Assembly (NCBI RefSeq): GCF_008831285.2
Contig: NC_045138.2
Coordinates: forward strand, 1 to 64,000
Reading direction: 5' to 3'
DNA length: 64,000 bases
Source of the DNA: Nymphaea colorata
Lineage: Eukaryota > Streptophyta > Magnoliopsida > Nymphaeales > Nymphaeaceae
Below are positions 11,958 to 25,296 of the stretch, one piece after another; positions within the stretch are counted from its first letter, which is position 1, and every line of letters starts with the position of its first letter. A model generated the notes under the pieces. It ran no database searches, was not told the origin of the DNA, and saw nothing but the letters and a program-made list of their open reading frames with translations. Position numbers and translations under genes: made by a program.

Positions 11958-11978
11958 CGGGTCCCATCACGGTCGCCA
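11958..11978 (-). promoter_or_regulatory. Primer binding site of left element
   Basis: On the element strand it begins TGGCGACCGTGATGGGAC, two bases after the 5' LTR end. The complement would be a tRNA 3' end finishing CACGGTCG-CCA, which resembles plant tRNA-Arg. Ogre-type elements are known to use tRNA-Arg. The exact isoacceptor is not certain. Confidence 0.7.
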
Positions 11979-11980
11979 TC

Positions 11981-14900
11981 TGTTTGCATCCCAAAATTTT
12001 CATTGGTTTTGGAGTGCTCCAGAAAAATAAGGTTTTTGTTTTGAAAGAGGAAAGAAAGGGACTCGCCCGTCGGTACGAGGATCGACCGTTCCCGGCACCT
12101 TTACCGGGGGTAATCAACCCAAGGACTATGTTTATCATTGATGCATTTAGTTTTAACTTAAACATCTTTTTGATTCTATATGCGGTGTAGAAAATATTGA
12201 AAGTTTGGAGTTTCAAATTTTTGAAAGGGTTCTTGAATAATTGCTTGAAAATGTGAAATGTTTTGAGGAAAAAGTGAAACTAGTAAATATCATTTGAAAA
12301 ACTTGTGAAAACATTTTGAAATCACTTTAGTGTTCTCTTAAGACTTTAAGTAGGTTTGAGATTTTGCTCTAATTCGGTTACCACCTAGCTAGAGCTCCAT
12401 CCCTTCTTGCTTAAGTTCCTTTGGAGAGGTGCTTGTGATCATAAATGAAATAAAGTGAGTGAGAATGCATGGATGCATTTATCCTATATGATTGAAAAAA
12501 ATGTAAAACATTCCTACCACAACATTTATCTAATGTCATTCCTACCACAACATACATCTAAGATTTCATTATTATAATTATTGTATATAAGAAGGAAAAG
12601 TTTTTGAAAAGGGATAGAGATTGTAGACCATCAAGTATGATTCCAATATTGGGTCATTACTTGGTTTGTGGTCTTATTGAAGTTGGTAAATAGAAAGTTA
12701 ATGAGGTGAGAATGTTAAAAAGAATACAAGAGATAAAACACTCTTATGAAAGGAAAGAGAGATATAAAGAAAGACATGCATACATGTGTACATACCATCA
12801 CATATACACATATATGAAAGTTTAAGAGAAAAAGATGTATTGATTCGAAGAGAAATAGAGATTTTAGAGGAAAAGAAAAATATCATACGCATATATGGGT
12901 ATGAGAAATGTTATAAGAGAAGATATTTGTCTTGAAAAGAGGAATAAATATTTGAAAGAGAGGAGATGGAGCACATGTACATACGTATTCATGCACATAT
13001 GAAAATTTATAAAATAGAAAGTGAAAGCATAGAGAGAGAAATATGAGGGTCATCATGTTGGCATAAATGTATATAACATGTGTATACATCCATACCTTCA
13101 CAAGATTAGAAAAATCAAGGAACAACTTAAAATTACCAACTTCAAATTTAATGTGGGCCGGAGGGGAGTTTGGACTCATGCAAGAGTCTAAGCTATGTCC
13201 TTAAGGCCATGTTAGAAGGTTCTTTTTGAAAATGTTTTAGAAAATATGATTTATATAAGCATAGAATGTTATTATTTGGTTTGTTGTAAGAGATATATTT
13301 CTTCTACCGTTGGGTATGGAAGAAAACAAGCAACATAACGAGGCACTCGTTAGGGTTCCTAATGTGATGATTAAGAAGGAAACTAGTGCAAAATGATATG
13401 GAAATGCATATTAACATGTACATTTTCGTGAGGGTTTATCCCGGGTTGGACAAGTCCCAACCTCAAAGATTAATATGAAAATAAAAAGTCCCCAAACCAC
13501 ACTCTCATTCCCGACATGCATTCACATGTAAGTAAAGAACTAAGCAACTATGCATGCATAATATATAGATAGCTTTCAAGGAAGGAAAGAAAGAAAGAGG
13601 ATGATGAAAAAAAGCAAAGTTCAATTAGGAGGGAAGATATGATGTAACTATGAATTGATATACCACCTCATCTTCTCATGTTCCCGGTGCACTTGAGTAT
13701 AGCCTCTTGACTCTAAAATAGAGATTGAGAGCTATCTCTTTTGGCCATGGAGAAATGAGGAAGAGAGGAAAATAAGAGGAAACAAAAGAACAATAAGAAT
13801 GTATTCATGAAAAGAAAGAACATGATTAAAATGAAAGATCATCTCATCTTTCCATGCTCCCGGTGCACTTTGATTATAGCTTCTTGTCTCTAAAAAGAGA
13901 TTGAGAGCTACCTTCTTTAGCCGTGGGGAGATGAAGATGAGGAGAAAATGTAGAAAGAAAAACAATAACGAAGAAATCAAATAACAAGAATAAGACTATA
14001 TTGAAGAAATGAAATAACAATAACAACAAAAATATATTCATTAAGGAAAAGAATAACAACAACAAGAATATATATTGAATAGAAGAAAGAGCAAGAAGAT
14101 ATTGATAAAGAGAAAGAACAAGAACAACAAGAATACTTGAAAGAGCATGATTTAATCATAAAATAAAATATCATCTCATCTTCTCATGCTCTCGGTGCAT
14201 TTGAGCATAGTCTCTTGTCTCTAAAAAGAGGTTGAGTGCTATCTCCTTTGGCCATGGGGAGATGAAGATGTGAAGAGAAAATGAAAACAACAATAAGACT
14301 ATATTTAAGAAAAAGAAATAACATAATAATAAGAATATTAATGAAAAGAAAGAAGAGAGAAATGAGAGGGATGAAGATTACATACCTCTAATGGGAAATG
14401 ACTTAAGAAAGATGAACACCTTCACTTGAAGATCCCCTTTTGAATGAAGCTCCAAGAGTGCTTGCTCTAAGTTGGAGAAGGAAATGAAAAGAGGGAGAGG
14501 GAGAGAGAGAGAGCTCAAGAGAAACTCTAAGTCTTCAAGTGAGAATACACTAGAGTTTCTCCCAAGGACCAATCTTGCCCAAGAGGGAGGATATGGGGGG
14601 GTATTTATAGAGGATTTTGGAGCCAAAACCCAAAATTTGAATTTTTTGACATAAAAAGACTAAAATCACCCTCCAAAAGGAGATTTTTTTGGCCAAAAGG
14701 AAGGGCAAATCGGTCTTGTCCACCCAAAAAGACTAAAATTACCCTCTAAAAGGATGTTTTTTGGTCAAAAGGAGGGGTAAATTGGTCTTGTTTACCAAAA
14801 AGACTAAAATCACTCTCTAAAAGGAGGTTTTTTGGTCAAAAGAGGGGCAAATCGGTCTTGTTTGAAAAAGACTAAAATCACCCTCTAAAAGGAGGTTTTT

Positions 14901-15288
14901 TGATCAAAAGGAGGGGCAAATCGGTCTTGTTTAAAAAAGACTAAAATCACCCTCTAAAAGGAGGTTTTTTGATCAAAAGGAGGGGCAAATCGGTCTTGTT
15001 TAAAAAAGACTAAAATCACCCTCTAAAAGGAGGTTTTTGGTCAAAAGAAAGGGCAAATTAGTCTTAAATGATTGATTTGGATCTGAACTTGGGTTTTGGA
15101 TCTAAAATTAGTATTTTGGATTTAATTTGGATCTGAAAGTTCTATTTTGAATTTAATTTGGATCTGAGAGTAGTATTTTGGATTTAATTTGGACCTGAAA
15201 GTTGTATTTTGAAAATCTCGTGCCTAAATTTGAATTTCGCACTTGGATAAAACATCATAGTCCTTTAAAAAAAATTGGGGTGATTACA
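11981..15288 (-). repeat. 5' LTR of left Tat element (3308 bp)
   Basis: TG...CA termini, TATA box at 14602-14609, minisatellite at about 14652-15064, splice-donor consensus with first intron base 14385, and three CCATGGCC-type internal modules. The TATA box lies about 680 bp into the LTR on the element strand, leaving about 2.6 kb of transcribed R/U5 leader, which is very long. Confidence 0.93.
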
Positions 15289-15293
15289 ATATC
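15289..15293. repeat. Target-site duplication ATATC (left copy, 5' LTR side)
   Basis: It pairs with 61-65. Confidence 0.88.
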
Positions 15294-16805
15294 CAAATCC
15301 TATCTGATGCCATTATGATGAAAATAAATAAAATTTATGGCGCTGTGTGGGCAACTGCCCACACATGCCCACATGTAGTCCTCCCCACTACCATAGCTTT
15401 TCTTGCAGGCTAACATGCGTTAGTTGCATAGAAGGCCACAATAGGGATTTGCAGCAAAGGCCAACAAGGCCTTCTCATTTTTGCTACGGAGTTCAACTAT
15501 TAGAAGTTTCACCAATTAATTAAGCACTTTAGAATTTTTATTTTCAGAATAGTTTTAGTAAAGTTGACTTGATCACATGGTAATATAGCATGATTGGTGG
15601 ATCAAGATAACTGCTTAGCCAAATGCATCAGTTCTTTGAAGTACTTAACTCTCTGTCTGATTGCAGAAAAGTAGTAATCTTGACAAAGAATTTTTAAATG
15701 AATTTCCTCTACGAGACTTTCAGCAAATTAAGCAACGTCATTCATAACTCTCCTCCGACTTGGCTACTATATATGCCGCCGTTACATGGTCAATGTTATA
15801 TGTTCGGACCTGAACAGGCAAGTTGTATCTTCAGGACTGAAAGGGGCATGATAAACACTGCGTAAGTGTTTTATGAATCTATTCCATACATTAAAGTAGA
15901 TTCATGAACCACTTGAATAAGTGTTTTATGAATCTGCTTTAATAGTTGATGCATATTCATAAAACATTCACTCACCCCAAAAGACCAAATGTCCCAGTGT
16001 TCCCTTGCAACCTTGTAAGGGTAAAAGGAGTGGGTTTTTTTTTTTTTGAAGTGACTGAACTGCACTGTTTCTTTTGTGTGACGGGGTTGAACATTTCTAG
16101 GGTGTTTGTGAAAGGAAAAACTAGACTAAAAATTTTAACGTAGCCTTTAAAAGTGTAAATTAACGGAATTGACTTACGTAGAAGATTTATATTTGCCATA
16201 TTGGACAGTATTCATTCGTGTTTCGCATCAGGGTGTTATTGTCTCGCCCTTGAATCTGCCTCAGAAAATGAGGCAGATCCATCAAAAATTGTGTTATAGT
16301 ATTTCATGAATCTGTCCTATCTTTTGAAGCAGATTTCTAGTACAATAACAGTTTGTCACAAGACCCTTTTAGACTGCGTTTTAAGATGTACCTTGATCTT
16401 ACCTCCTTAGTTTTTCCTTTATACATGCCTAACACCCTCCTTACCTAGTTTTTCCTTTATACATGCTTAACATCCTTTCCTTCCAAATTTACAACTACTA
16501 GACAACTTTTGGGATTATCGACTTAATCTTCATGTCTTAACGCATCTTGATGAGATCAGATTATTTTCATACTCAAATTTGAAAAACCACTTCCGAACAT
16601 GTTCCCGCTCTTTGATATTTGAATAGGTTATTGAACCTCCAATACTGAAGCTCCTCTCTTCTATAATAAATCTCTATCTTGATGGCTAGGAACATGAAAC
16701 AATTATGTACTAGATGTCAAATTATTTACGCAGATAACATATTGAAGCAAAGGAAAAACGTAGGCAGGAGTTGATGAATTAGCAAGAGAGTCATTATTTC
16801 ATAAG

Positions 16806-16869
<64 letters not shown>
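16806..16869. repeat. (TA)n microsatellite
   Basis: Uninterrupted TA dinucleotides, about 32 units. The inverted-arm counterpart is at 37821-37883. Confidence 0.97.
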
Positions 16870-16872
<3 letters not shown>

Positions 16873-18587
16873 ACTTCTCACAGGAAATAAAAGCTGCTTA
16901 CATAGGAGACATTATTAATGCTACCAAGATTAATGCTTTTCTATATCAACTCCTACACTCTAAATCTTTGTAAGAAATTTGAATAAAGAATAACATAATG
17001 CAATGAGACGACAAATTGCTAAGTTTGCTAGCATGTAATTAAGGATTAATACGGTGGTGTAGCCAGAATGTTTTCCTAATATCGGTGATTATATAGTTTC
17101 AAAATTTTCAACGGGGCCAAGTAGACTTTTTTCATCTAAAGAGAAATTAAGCGGCTTCCTTGATTTCAGATTAACTGACTAGTTTCACAAGATTAGGTTT
17201 TATTTCTTGATGAGATACTTTTGGACGTGATTATATTGTTGAAACAAAGCTCCTAGTGGATTATTCTTGCTACGTACACAAGTATAACAATCGGCATGCC
17301 TCCTAATAATTCCATCCTGCTATTCGCAAAGGACTTTATATACATCCTTGGCTTGCTCTTTGTATCTGGTTCACAGAGTTGTAGGGTGTGTCATCCTCCT
17401 CTAGTGACACTATTTTGAAGCTTTATTGTATGCAACATAAGATCTTGTTGTGTGAACATGAAAAGTATTTCATCATAGCAGAAGGCACTCCTACCTATCG
17501 CCCCAACTTCTCCAGGTTTCCAGTTTGGTTTTGGTGCCTCAGGATATTGCCTCTTTGAGCTTTTGTGCATCGGTGGCCTTTATTTCTGGCACAAAATGAT
17601 GAGGCCCTGACACTATTGGCCACCTACCAGCCCTTGAACCAAGCCATTCATGAACCCCCTTGGGGATAACACAAGGCCTTGTCAAATTTCTATTTTTACT
17701 TGTGTGAAACATAAAACCGGAACCTGGTTTATATGCGCCATACTTATGCACTAATTTTCGTTCGCCAATATGGTTAATGACTAAAATACATTTAGTTCAC
17801 ATTGAAAAAGAAACTTTTTTGTAAAGATAAAATTAGAAATGAAAAAAAGTAAAAAGACTATGGAAAACATTTTTTTTTAATAAATTACCAAAATATCATT
17901 CCCTCCTGCACACACAACGCGCACATAACTTTCTCTCCACAAAACGAGGAAGTGGGTAAGCATGTCTTGCATTGAGGCATCGGCTTTGGTGATTGGCTCA
18001 AAGGTCTGGCATAGCAGGATCAGAATGTTTCTATCCAACCACCCCCAACTTTGAATCAATGCAATCTTTAGCTTACAGTTTAAATTTGTTTTCTTTTTAT
18101 CTTTTTTCATGAATTGTAGTCCTGCATCTCAAGTGGTGTCTTTGCTCCTTGCCCATGGGCTTTTCATGAATCTAATCTTCTTCATAAATATGTTTGCTAA
18201 ACTCATTACATGCATGGAGTCTCCACGCCCAAAGACATGATAACTAGTACAGAATCACCTTAAAATGCGTGCCCTATTTACTTTAAATGAAATTAAACAC
18301 GGATTGCTATTTTTAGTAAAAAACATCCAGCATCGGTTCAAGTTGAGTTCGTTCATTCTTTTGTACGTTGATTCTTTGAGTATTTGTGGTTTAATAAAGT
18401 GGATTGAGGTATGACCTCCCGCAGGCTGGTTTCGGTTCAAGTTGAATTCATGTAAAAAATTTAATTTACTACCAAATTTTTGAGTCATAAAAGCTATTAT
18501 TTTTTTATGGTTAAAAAGAAAACAAATCTAAAACTACAAACGATGTGACCTTACAGTAATTTAGAGAGAAATACATCAACAATAAGG

Positions 18588-18590
<3 letters not shown>

Positions 18591-18621
<31 letters not shown>
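18591..18621. repeat. (AT)n microsatellite
   Basis: About 15 AT units in non-coding sequence. No counterpart exists in the inverted arm because that arm stops at the gap. Confidence 0.95.
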
Positions 18622-18622
<1 letters not shown>

Positions 18623-19244
18623 CATCAACTATGTATATGGCGGCCTGTGCCTTTTGTGAAAAGATTCACTTCGATCGAGTGCAATTTTCGACGGCAAATT
18701 AATGGTACTTTTAGATGATAACAAGAAAAGAAATTAGTTTTTTAACATGTTTTCATCTCAGCCAAAAGCAAAAGGGGTCAAGAGATGTATGTGTGAGAGA
18801 GACAGAGAGAGAGAGAGAGAGTGAGCGTTTAACCAACTATACATAGTCTTGAGAACATTTGTTCTTATTTATATTTAAATGTATTTGGTACCTATTGTGA
18901 ATCCAGATCTAAAAGCTCCTTATATTTATTTGACTATGCAAATATTTGAATTGAGGAAGCTTTGCAATTAGAAATTAAAAAATTTAATGGGCCCATTCTT
19001 TGACAAAAATTCCTAACTTAAGTCTCAACTCATTGCAGATCGAAAATGTGTATAGAGTTCGAAAGTACTTGTTCTTTTCATTTAGTCACAAACAACCAAA
19101 GTTTGTGCCAATGCTCTGATTCTCAAATAATTGTCTCATATATTTATCGGCCCAAGTTGGCCTCTCAAACAAGTTCATATTGAGTATAAAAAAGTAAGTT
19201 TAAATCAGTCAGATTCAATCCAAATCATCTCGCTTTACCTTTAA

Positions 19245-20450
19245 TGTAGATGCTCTTCTAGGGCAAAAGTTGGCCAACATTGGTGGCTGGCAGGTGGTTA
19301 AGCTGCCCTTGGAGTATATGGGTGTTCCTCTTTTTACGGAGAACTTAAATTTGGAGCATTGTGCAGGGTTGATTGCTAAATTTGAGAAGAAGATGGTGCC
19401 TTGAAAATCCCAACTCTGCTTGCCTTTTGAAGAAGCTTGAGAGGCACATCGCCGGTTTCCTTTGGGCTGATACTAAAGACAACTGGCATATTCACCAAAT
19501 AGCCTGACGTTCATTGTGCAAGCCCAAAGCGAAAGGAAGGATTGGTATACACTTTCTTGAGGATGTTAATGACTCTCTACTAGCAAGCAGACTATGCTCT
19601 TCCTTAACGACACCCCCTTTGCTCAGTGGTACATGGCAAGATATCTTAAATCTAAGAGTTTATGGACAGTGCGAAAACCATGGATGGACTCTTGGGCTTG
19701 GAAAAACTTAGGAAAAAGCTGAGAAAAAAATAGAAAACTGGGTGAGGTGGAAGATTGGTGATGGCAAATTGGTCTCTTTCTGGTCAGATTGGTGGCATGA
19801 CAAAATTTTGGTGAAATCAAAGAGTGAGGAGGACTATGGTGTCATAATTGATCAGCTGAAGCTTTCAGTGGCTGAGGTAAAAGATATGGGTGAGGCAAGA
19901 CTAGCTCTGCCGAGCAAGGCATTAGCCGCAACTCGGTATATTCAACTAGTTAGTAATGGCCAATAACTCAAGGATCTAAGCTCTAAGTGGATCTAAGAAG
20001 CCAGAAGGCAAAAGGGTAGTTAGGAAAGCTGGCGAAAGGGTATATGTAATAGACACATCTCAGCTAGAGCAAGTTGGACTACTTACATTGCCAGCCACAC
20101 TAGACTGGCCACTCAATATAGACTACAAAGACATCGAGTGCATTTGGCATACAGATGCCACTTATGCAAAAGGGAGGAGGAGAGAAATTTGCATGTCCCA
20201 CTCAAGTGTTCGGTATTGCAAATGGTGTGGGGCAAGGTGATTTCTAAATTTGACAAGAGTAGGCTCCTATGGCAAAGTATAAAGGTGCCCCTCAAGGCTA
20301 AATGACTTAGGAAATATTGGATATTGCTATTCCCAATCATGGTGTGGAAGTTGTGGTGGTCTAAAAATGAATTGGCACATGGGAGAGTGACCATAGTTAC
20401 GACTTAACAGATTTTCTCTACTATTTGGTGCTTGCTAAGGAGGCTTTTTA
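19245..20450 (+). mobile_element. Decayed LINE (L1-type) fragment: RT C-terminus and zf-RVT region
   Basis: Broken frames translate to pieces typical of plant L1 ORF2: LPLEYMGVPL (end of the RT palm), FLWADTKDNWHIHQIA, LCKPKAKGRIGI, RWKIGDGKLVSFWSDWW, and the zinc-finger-like RCHLCKREEER followed by KVPLKAK. There are many stops and shifts and the 5' part is absent, as is usual for truncated LINE insertions. The 3' limit is uncertain. AT-rich sequence with LINE-like 3' character continues to about 21170. Confidence 0.75.
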
Positions 20451-22764
20451 AAGACTGAAGCTGGAGGACGATGAACGAATTGCTGACTGGAATCCTGTGC
20501 GAGGGCAGTCTCTTAGGCTTAAGCAAGGAAGCCAATGTACTTCAAATTGTCACCTACAAGAAGGGCATAAAAACCAAGGTGATGGGCATGTAGAGATTGA
20601 GAGGTATAGAATCTAGTGAGGCCTTTCTTACTGAAGCTGGCTCTAGGGACGATAAGGCTGAATTGCACATGCTGAATGGCTGGTTGCAATCTATGGAAAG
20701 ATTAATGGTAATTTTGAAATCATAGCGAACAATGAAGGCTGAAAGTGTAGGCTCAGAGCGATGCTGGAAGGCAGAAGGCATATTAATAAAAAATGGCAAC
20801 ACATTAGGACAATCAGCCAACGTTTAAGGGTACTTTGCCAACTGGCTACAATAGAGGCTGGTGAGCAGATGCGTCAATATGGGGAAAGAGATGGGAGGGA
20901 TGATGGTGGCTAATGCTATCTAAGCTCTACAACTACTGTTGTGGTTAATGTCTTTTGCTTTTTAATCAGGAGCAGCTACTCTGATGGTAGTTTGGCCATT
21001 TGGCTTTGGTTTAGGGGCAGATGATGAGTTATGCGTGCCTGAGTTTTTTTAACTCTTTTTGTAGCTGATGATCAACATTTTGTACATCTTTTTTCTTCTT
21101 GTACATATATTAATTTTTCTTCAATAAATGGAAGGGAGCCTATCTCCCAAAAGTCGTTTTATTGTCAATCCAATGGTCCATCGAATTGAACTTAATAAGC
21201 GCTAAAGAAACTCTGAGAAAAAGACAAAATGGGAAAATGAATTTTCTTTTTTATTAAGACAAAATTACCCTTGACAAAAGAGAAAATACGATCACAATGA
21301 AATGAACAATGCCTTTGTCCTACTGACTTCAATCCTTTGCCATTTCCCCGGTCGATCGAAGTTGGTTATATATGTCACCTTTGTATATGTAATTTCATGC
21401 GTCATCAAGCTTCTACAAGAAACTAGAGACATCAATGGCGTTAAAAAAACAAGCCAAGTAACTTGAGCTTGCCTTGTTAAAGCTTGGCCTGAGTTCAAGG
21501 TCGTGCTAAGTCATTCGCTAGACGAGCTGAGCTTGAGCTGCCTAGGTCAACTCTTTCAGCCAGTTAAGTCAAGTTTGAGTCTTACAAGAGTAATTAATTT
21601 CCATTGAAAAATTTCTCCATTTATAATATGTAAAAATAATAAAAAGTTGTTTTGATACCTGACCCTTTATGTTCACATGTTGATAGTAGGGTCCACCTTC
21701 GACGTACGTTCGTTACGTACGCTAGGATAATGCACGTAACTCGGTCTCTTGATCGATAAGGCCAATGCCACCGGCCTTGTATGGGCCAAATCTTGGAATA
21801 AATAATGGGGGACAGATGGTTTATACCTAGGTCCTCAGCCAAAAAAGAAAAACTGTGGCACCAAAGCATCTCCATCGCTGAAGCGGTGCAGCTAAGTATG
21901 GAAGTTCGATCAGTTTGGAACCTTTAGTTAAGGTTATTGAATACCCAAAGATGCACCTAGTGAGGTAAAACTGAGGCTGCACGACAATTGCTGATCGAAA
22001 ACTATTTTCTCATGGCATCCCATCCTCTGCCACCAGTAACCCAGCAGCTACCGCTACCATAAACTTTTTAACTTTCCTTTAACAGCTTGAAGTTCTTATA
22101 AGATAGTACTCCAACCCTCTAGTGGGTTGCGTTCAAGGTAAAAATGAATCAATTAGTTCCTGCTGCAACGGTGAACAAGGACTTCCTTGTCACAACAGTT
22201 ACACAAGAATGAAGCTTCCAAGATAAAAATTATAGTTGAGTGGACGACTATACTTTTGGGGAGGCCGCAGGTGAGGAGAATCTTTGATCCAACAAAAAAT
22301 CTTCAGCACAGATTTACGATTCGAACGGTGGGTACATCCCTCTTGGCACAAGAGTACTTATTACCTGATTCAACAAGTTTGCAAATACGCTTTTTCAAAG
22401 TTAATCAAAGTTTCAGTCAATACTGATAAGACTGACAAGATGGGAGCAGAGAGTAAAGCATTGGAATGATCATCAACGTCGAGCCTGATGCTTGGAATTT
22501 CATGCAAGATTGGTGGAGATCAAGGACCGTTGAGGAGAACGTTGGAAAAGAGAACGTTGGAGTCATCTAAGGAAAATGTAAATTTTAGAAAGACTCCATT
22601 CTGCCCAACCTACCTTCCTTGCCTTTCTAACCGTTGTATTGAAGTGCTATTTAAACAACAGTTGTAATCTCTACCAATGTGTGAAAATATAGGCATCTAA
22701 GCTGAACCATGTAAAATCTTGTTGCTGTGTTTTCTGTACATTCTCTGTTTTTGCCTCAACTTAA
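20451..22764. other. Non-coding stretch between LINE and copia element
   Basis: No gene seen. The first 0.7 kb may be the decayed 3' end of the LINE. About 22470-22764, just before a PBS-like site, should hold the 5' LTR of the copia element, but I could not fix its left end because no second LTR survives for comparison. At about 21500-21560 there is sequence rich in the word GAGCT, as seen in short plant repeats. Confidence 0.45.
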
Positions 22765-22813
22765 TATGGTACGAGAGCATCATTTGTGATCTTGGTATTC
22801 AGTCTTCTCCACC

Positions 22814-23676
22814 ATGGCTGAATCTCATATCAATGGAGATCAAGGCAGCAACTCAAGTGACGGTGTAAAAAAGGCTATGGCTGATCAGAACAACACCTTG
22901 AAGATCACCACGACTTTTCTAAACAGATCCAACTATCTAGGATGGGCCAAAGCAGCAAGACTTTTTCTTAGTGGGCGATCAAAAATTGGCTACGTTAACG
23001 ATAAGATCTCCCCTCCAGACATATCTGACCTAAAATTTGATGAATGACAATCTGAAAATGATTTAGTTACGTCTTGGTTAATAAATTAATTGGAACCGAG
23101 TGTTTCAAATATGCTTGTTTATCATGAAATGACTAAGATATTTGGGATACATTAAAAGAAGTATATGGGAATAAAATAGTTTGGCTAGAGTTTGTCAAAT
23201 TCAACTAGAACTTGTTCATATCTCAATGGGAGACGAGTTGATACAATCTTATCTCAGCCACACCGTAGTCTAAGGGAGGAATTAATGCAATATCACCCTG
23301 CTACAACTGATCCAAATGTGTATAGACAACGTTTGGAAGAGGATAGAATCTTCTGTTTCCTTGGTGGACTTGGTGTTGAATTCGAGTGCGTTAGGAGTCA
23401 ATTACTTATGACAAATCCTTTGCAAAACTTTAATCAAGTTTGTCAAACCATGCAAAGAGAGGTTGCTCGCCGGAAGGTTATGAATCTGGAAAAGAAAAAT
23501 CTAACTGCTGAAGAAACAAGCGAAAAGATAGCATACCAAACTTGTTTTGAGCCGCTGCCTAACAATTCTAGACCTAATATCAAAGGCAGTGGAAATGTTA
23601 CCATCATGCAGAAAGAAAGGAATAGCTTTAAATGTTCATATTGCAAAAAAGCTGTACACACTAGAGAAAAATGTTA
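22814..23676 (+). pseudogene. Copia gag with CCHC knuckle, broken
   Basis: It starts MAESHINGD and includes LNRSNYLGWAKAARLFLSGR, typical of the UBN2-type gag of plant copia elements. Later parts are EELMQYHPATTDPNVYRQR and a zinc knuckle of CX2CX4HX4C form (CSYCKKAVHTREKC). Stops occur at about 23045 and in the following 120 bases, and a shift lies near 23270. Confidence 0.82.
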
Positions 23677-23837
23677 GGAGTTAAATGGGAAGCCGTCCAA
23701 CACAGCAAATTTCATTACACGTGAGGAGCTGGAAATTTTTTTTCAGCATTTTCCTAAGACAAATCTGGTCCCACTCAGCCCATTGAAAATTCGTCTGAAG
23801 GTACGCACCATGCTCTCATTACTCATTCAAAAAATTT

Positions 23838-23975
23838 AGGATGAATTATTGACTCTGGGGCCACCGATCACATGACCGGTGATCCCTCTGAAATAGTTGA
23901 TCTTAATCTTGAAAAAAATCGTCATGTGTTCACGGCTGATGGCACACCCATTGCTATAGAAGGCATTGGAGAATC
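23838..23975 (+). pseudogene. Copia protease active-site region
   Basis: WIIDSGATDHMTG is the copia aspartic protease site with the usual D-S-G-A. It is followed by TADGTPIAIEGIG. A stop follows at once in this frame, so only a remnant persists. Confidence 0.75.
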
Positions 23976-24057
23976 TTGATCAAATAAAAAATCTTGTGTG
24001 CTCTATATTCCTGGACAACATTGATGCTGGTTTTCTCGGCTCGAGCAGAAAAGACAT

Positions 24058-24780
24058 CTGAGTACAAATTATGGCACTCTCGGCTCGGTCATCTTTCTGG
24101 TAGGTCGTTGAAAATTCTTGTTCCACATGTCAAATCTAATGATTATTCTTGTGATGCTTGCGAATTCTCAAAATCAACTAAATTACCTTGTCAAAACTCT
24201 AGAGAAAGGTCTGCTAATTTTTTTATTTAATTCATTCTGATGTTTGGGGCCCAACCCTAGTCGAGTCTCATTTTAGATATAAATACTATATTTCTTTTAT
24301 TGATGATAAAACTCACATGACTTGGCTTTATTTTCTCAAAAATAAGAGTGATGTTGCCAAAACTTTTGAAGAATATTATGAGCTTGTTTACACACAATAT
24401 GAGACCAAAATAAAAAAATTAAGGTTTGATAATGGAGGAGAGTATGTCAATCAAGTTCTTGATGATTTCATGAAAAAGAAAGGCATATTACCTCAACTCA
24501 CTTGTGTCGGTACTCCCCAATAGAATGGAGTCGTCAAACGTAAGAATCGACAATTGCTTAATATTGCTGGGTCCCTAATGATGAACATGAATGTCCCCAT
24601 CTATTTTTGGTCTGAAGCAATAGGAACCATATGTTATATAGCAAATAGAATACCCAATTCGAGCATTAACGATCAAATTCCAATAATTCAGCTGCTTCTT
24701 AAAAAATCAGTTTCTATTAAAAAGTTTTTGGATGCAAATGTGTTGTCCATGTCCAAGAAAAATTTAGGAATAAATTAGAA
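24058..24780 (+). pseudogene. Copia integrase, inactivated
   Basis: A zinc-binding N-terminus (LWHSRLGHLS ... CDACEFSK) is followed by the core, with first Asp in SDVWGP and second Asp in RFDNGGEY. The third catalytic position reads VVKRKNR where the family has VVERKNR, so Glu is replaced by Lys. A TAG stands a few codons before it. Both changes would abolish function. Further stops lie near 24232 and 24776. Confidence 0.82.
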
Positions 24781-25296
24781 AAAAGAGTTATGAAATGTAT
24801 TTTTCTTGGATATTCAAGTAAAAAGAAAGGGTTCAAATGTTATGAACCCCATTTGAAAAAATTCTTTGTTACTCGTGACATAAAGTTGAACCATTTTATG
24901 AGAATAGTACTCAAGGAGAGAGAAAACAACAAAAATTTGTTGACATTAGTCTTCGACAACCATTGGTGAACATCCCTAACAATGTAAGTAAGCACCCCAA
25001 TGACGATCAATTTCGTGAGAACCAAAATCAAAGCAATGATGATCAACATCCTCCTCAGTCCAATGAAGTTAATAGCACTGCTAATCCTCAAGATGATGAA
25101 ATGGCTCAAAGGTCAAGAAGTCCTGATCGAGCAGCCATTACGAAGATCGTCTAGATCCACCAAACCCCCAACCAGGCTAAATGATTTACATACATACTTA
25201 TCTTTTCACAAAATTCATTCCATTGATGATTATCTAACGTTTAAAAATTTGTCAAAACGATATCGAGATTATGTATTGAATACTTACCACCCTGAA

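Larger units (their letters stand above)
66..15288 (-). mobile_element. Complete Ty3/gypsy retrotransposon, Tat (Ogre/Retand-like) lineage, left copy
   Basis: The element reads right to left: 5' LTR 11981-15288, PBS 11958-11978, broken ORF1, gag, protease, G-patch-like segment, RT, RNase H, second RNase H, integrase, hairpin array, polypurine tract 2876-2891, 3' LTR 66-2875. LTRs begin TG and end CA on the element strand, and ATATC duplications flank both ends. Tat membership is inferred from four traits known for that clade: an extra ORF before gag, the C-x2-H-type gag knuckle, a second archaeal-type RNase H, and long LTRs. Gag and protease are open. Pol has stops and frameshifts, so this copy cannot act alone. 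Compared with the right copy most differences are one-base changes in homopolymers, but the integrase glycine codon that is a stop on the right is intact here. Confidence 0.93.
15294..19244. other. Non-coding flank with foldback repeats and AT microsatellites
   Basis: No gene recognised. 15294-17558 is repeated in inverted orientation at 37143-39386, and 15294-15776 is repeated directly at 36560-37042. Around 15850-16360 there are several short foldbacks built on the words TGAATCTA/TAGATTCA and ATCTGCCTCA/TGAGGCAGAT, which look like decayed MITEs. A dyad-bearing motif GTGTGGGCAACTGCCCACAC lies at about 15346. A 70-codon minus-strand frame at 17539-17751 has no recognisable domain. Confidence 0.6.

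Noticed and set aside
14378-14654. Repeated 60-82 codon frames on both strands in every LTR
   Set aside because: They overlap the LTR leader, lie on both strands and cross the TATA box and splice donor. They recur only because the LTR recurs.
17539-17751. 70-codon minus-strand frame (starts MHKYGAYKPGSG)
   Set aside because: Looks protein-like in composition, but I recognise no domain and no exon neighbours. Too short to call.
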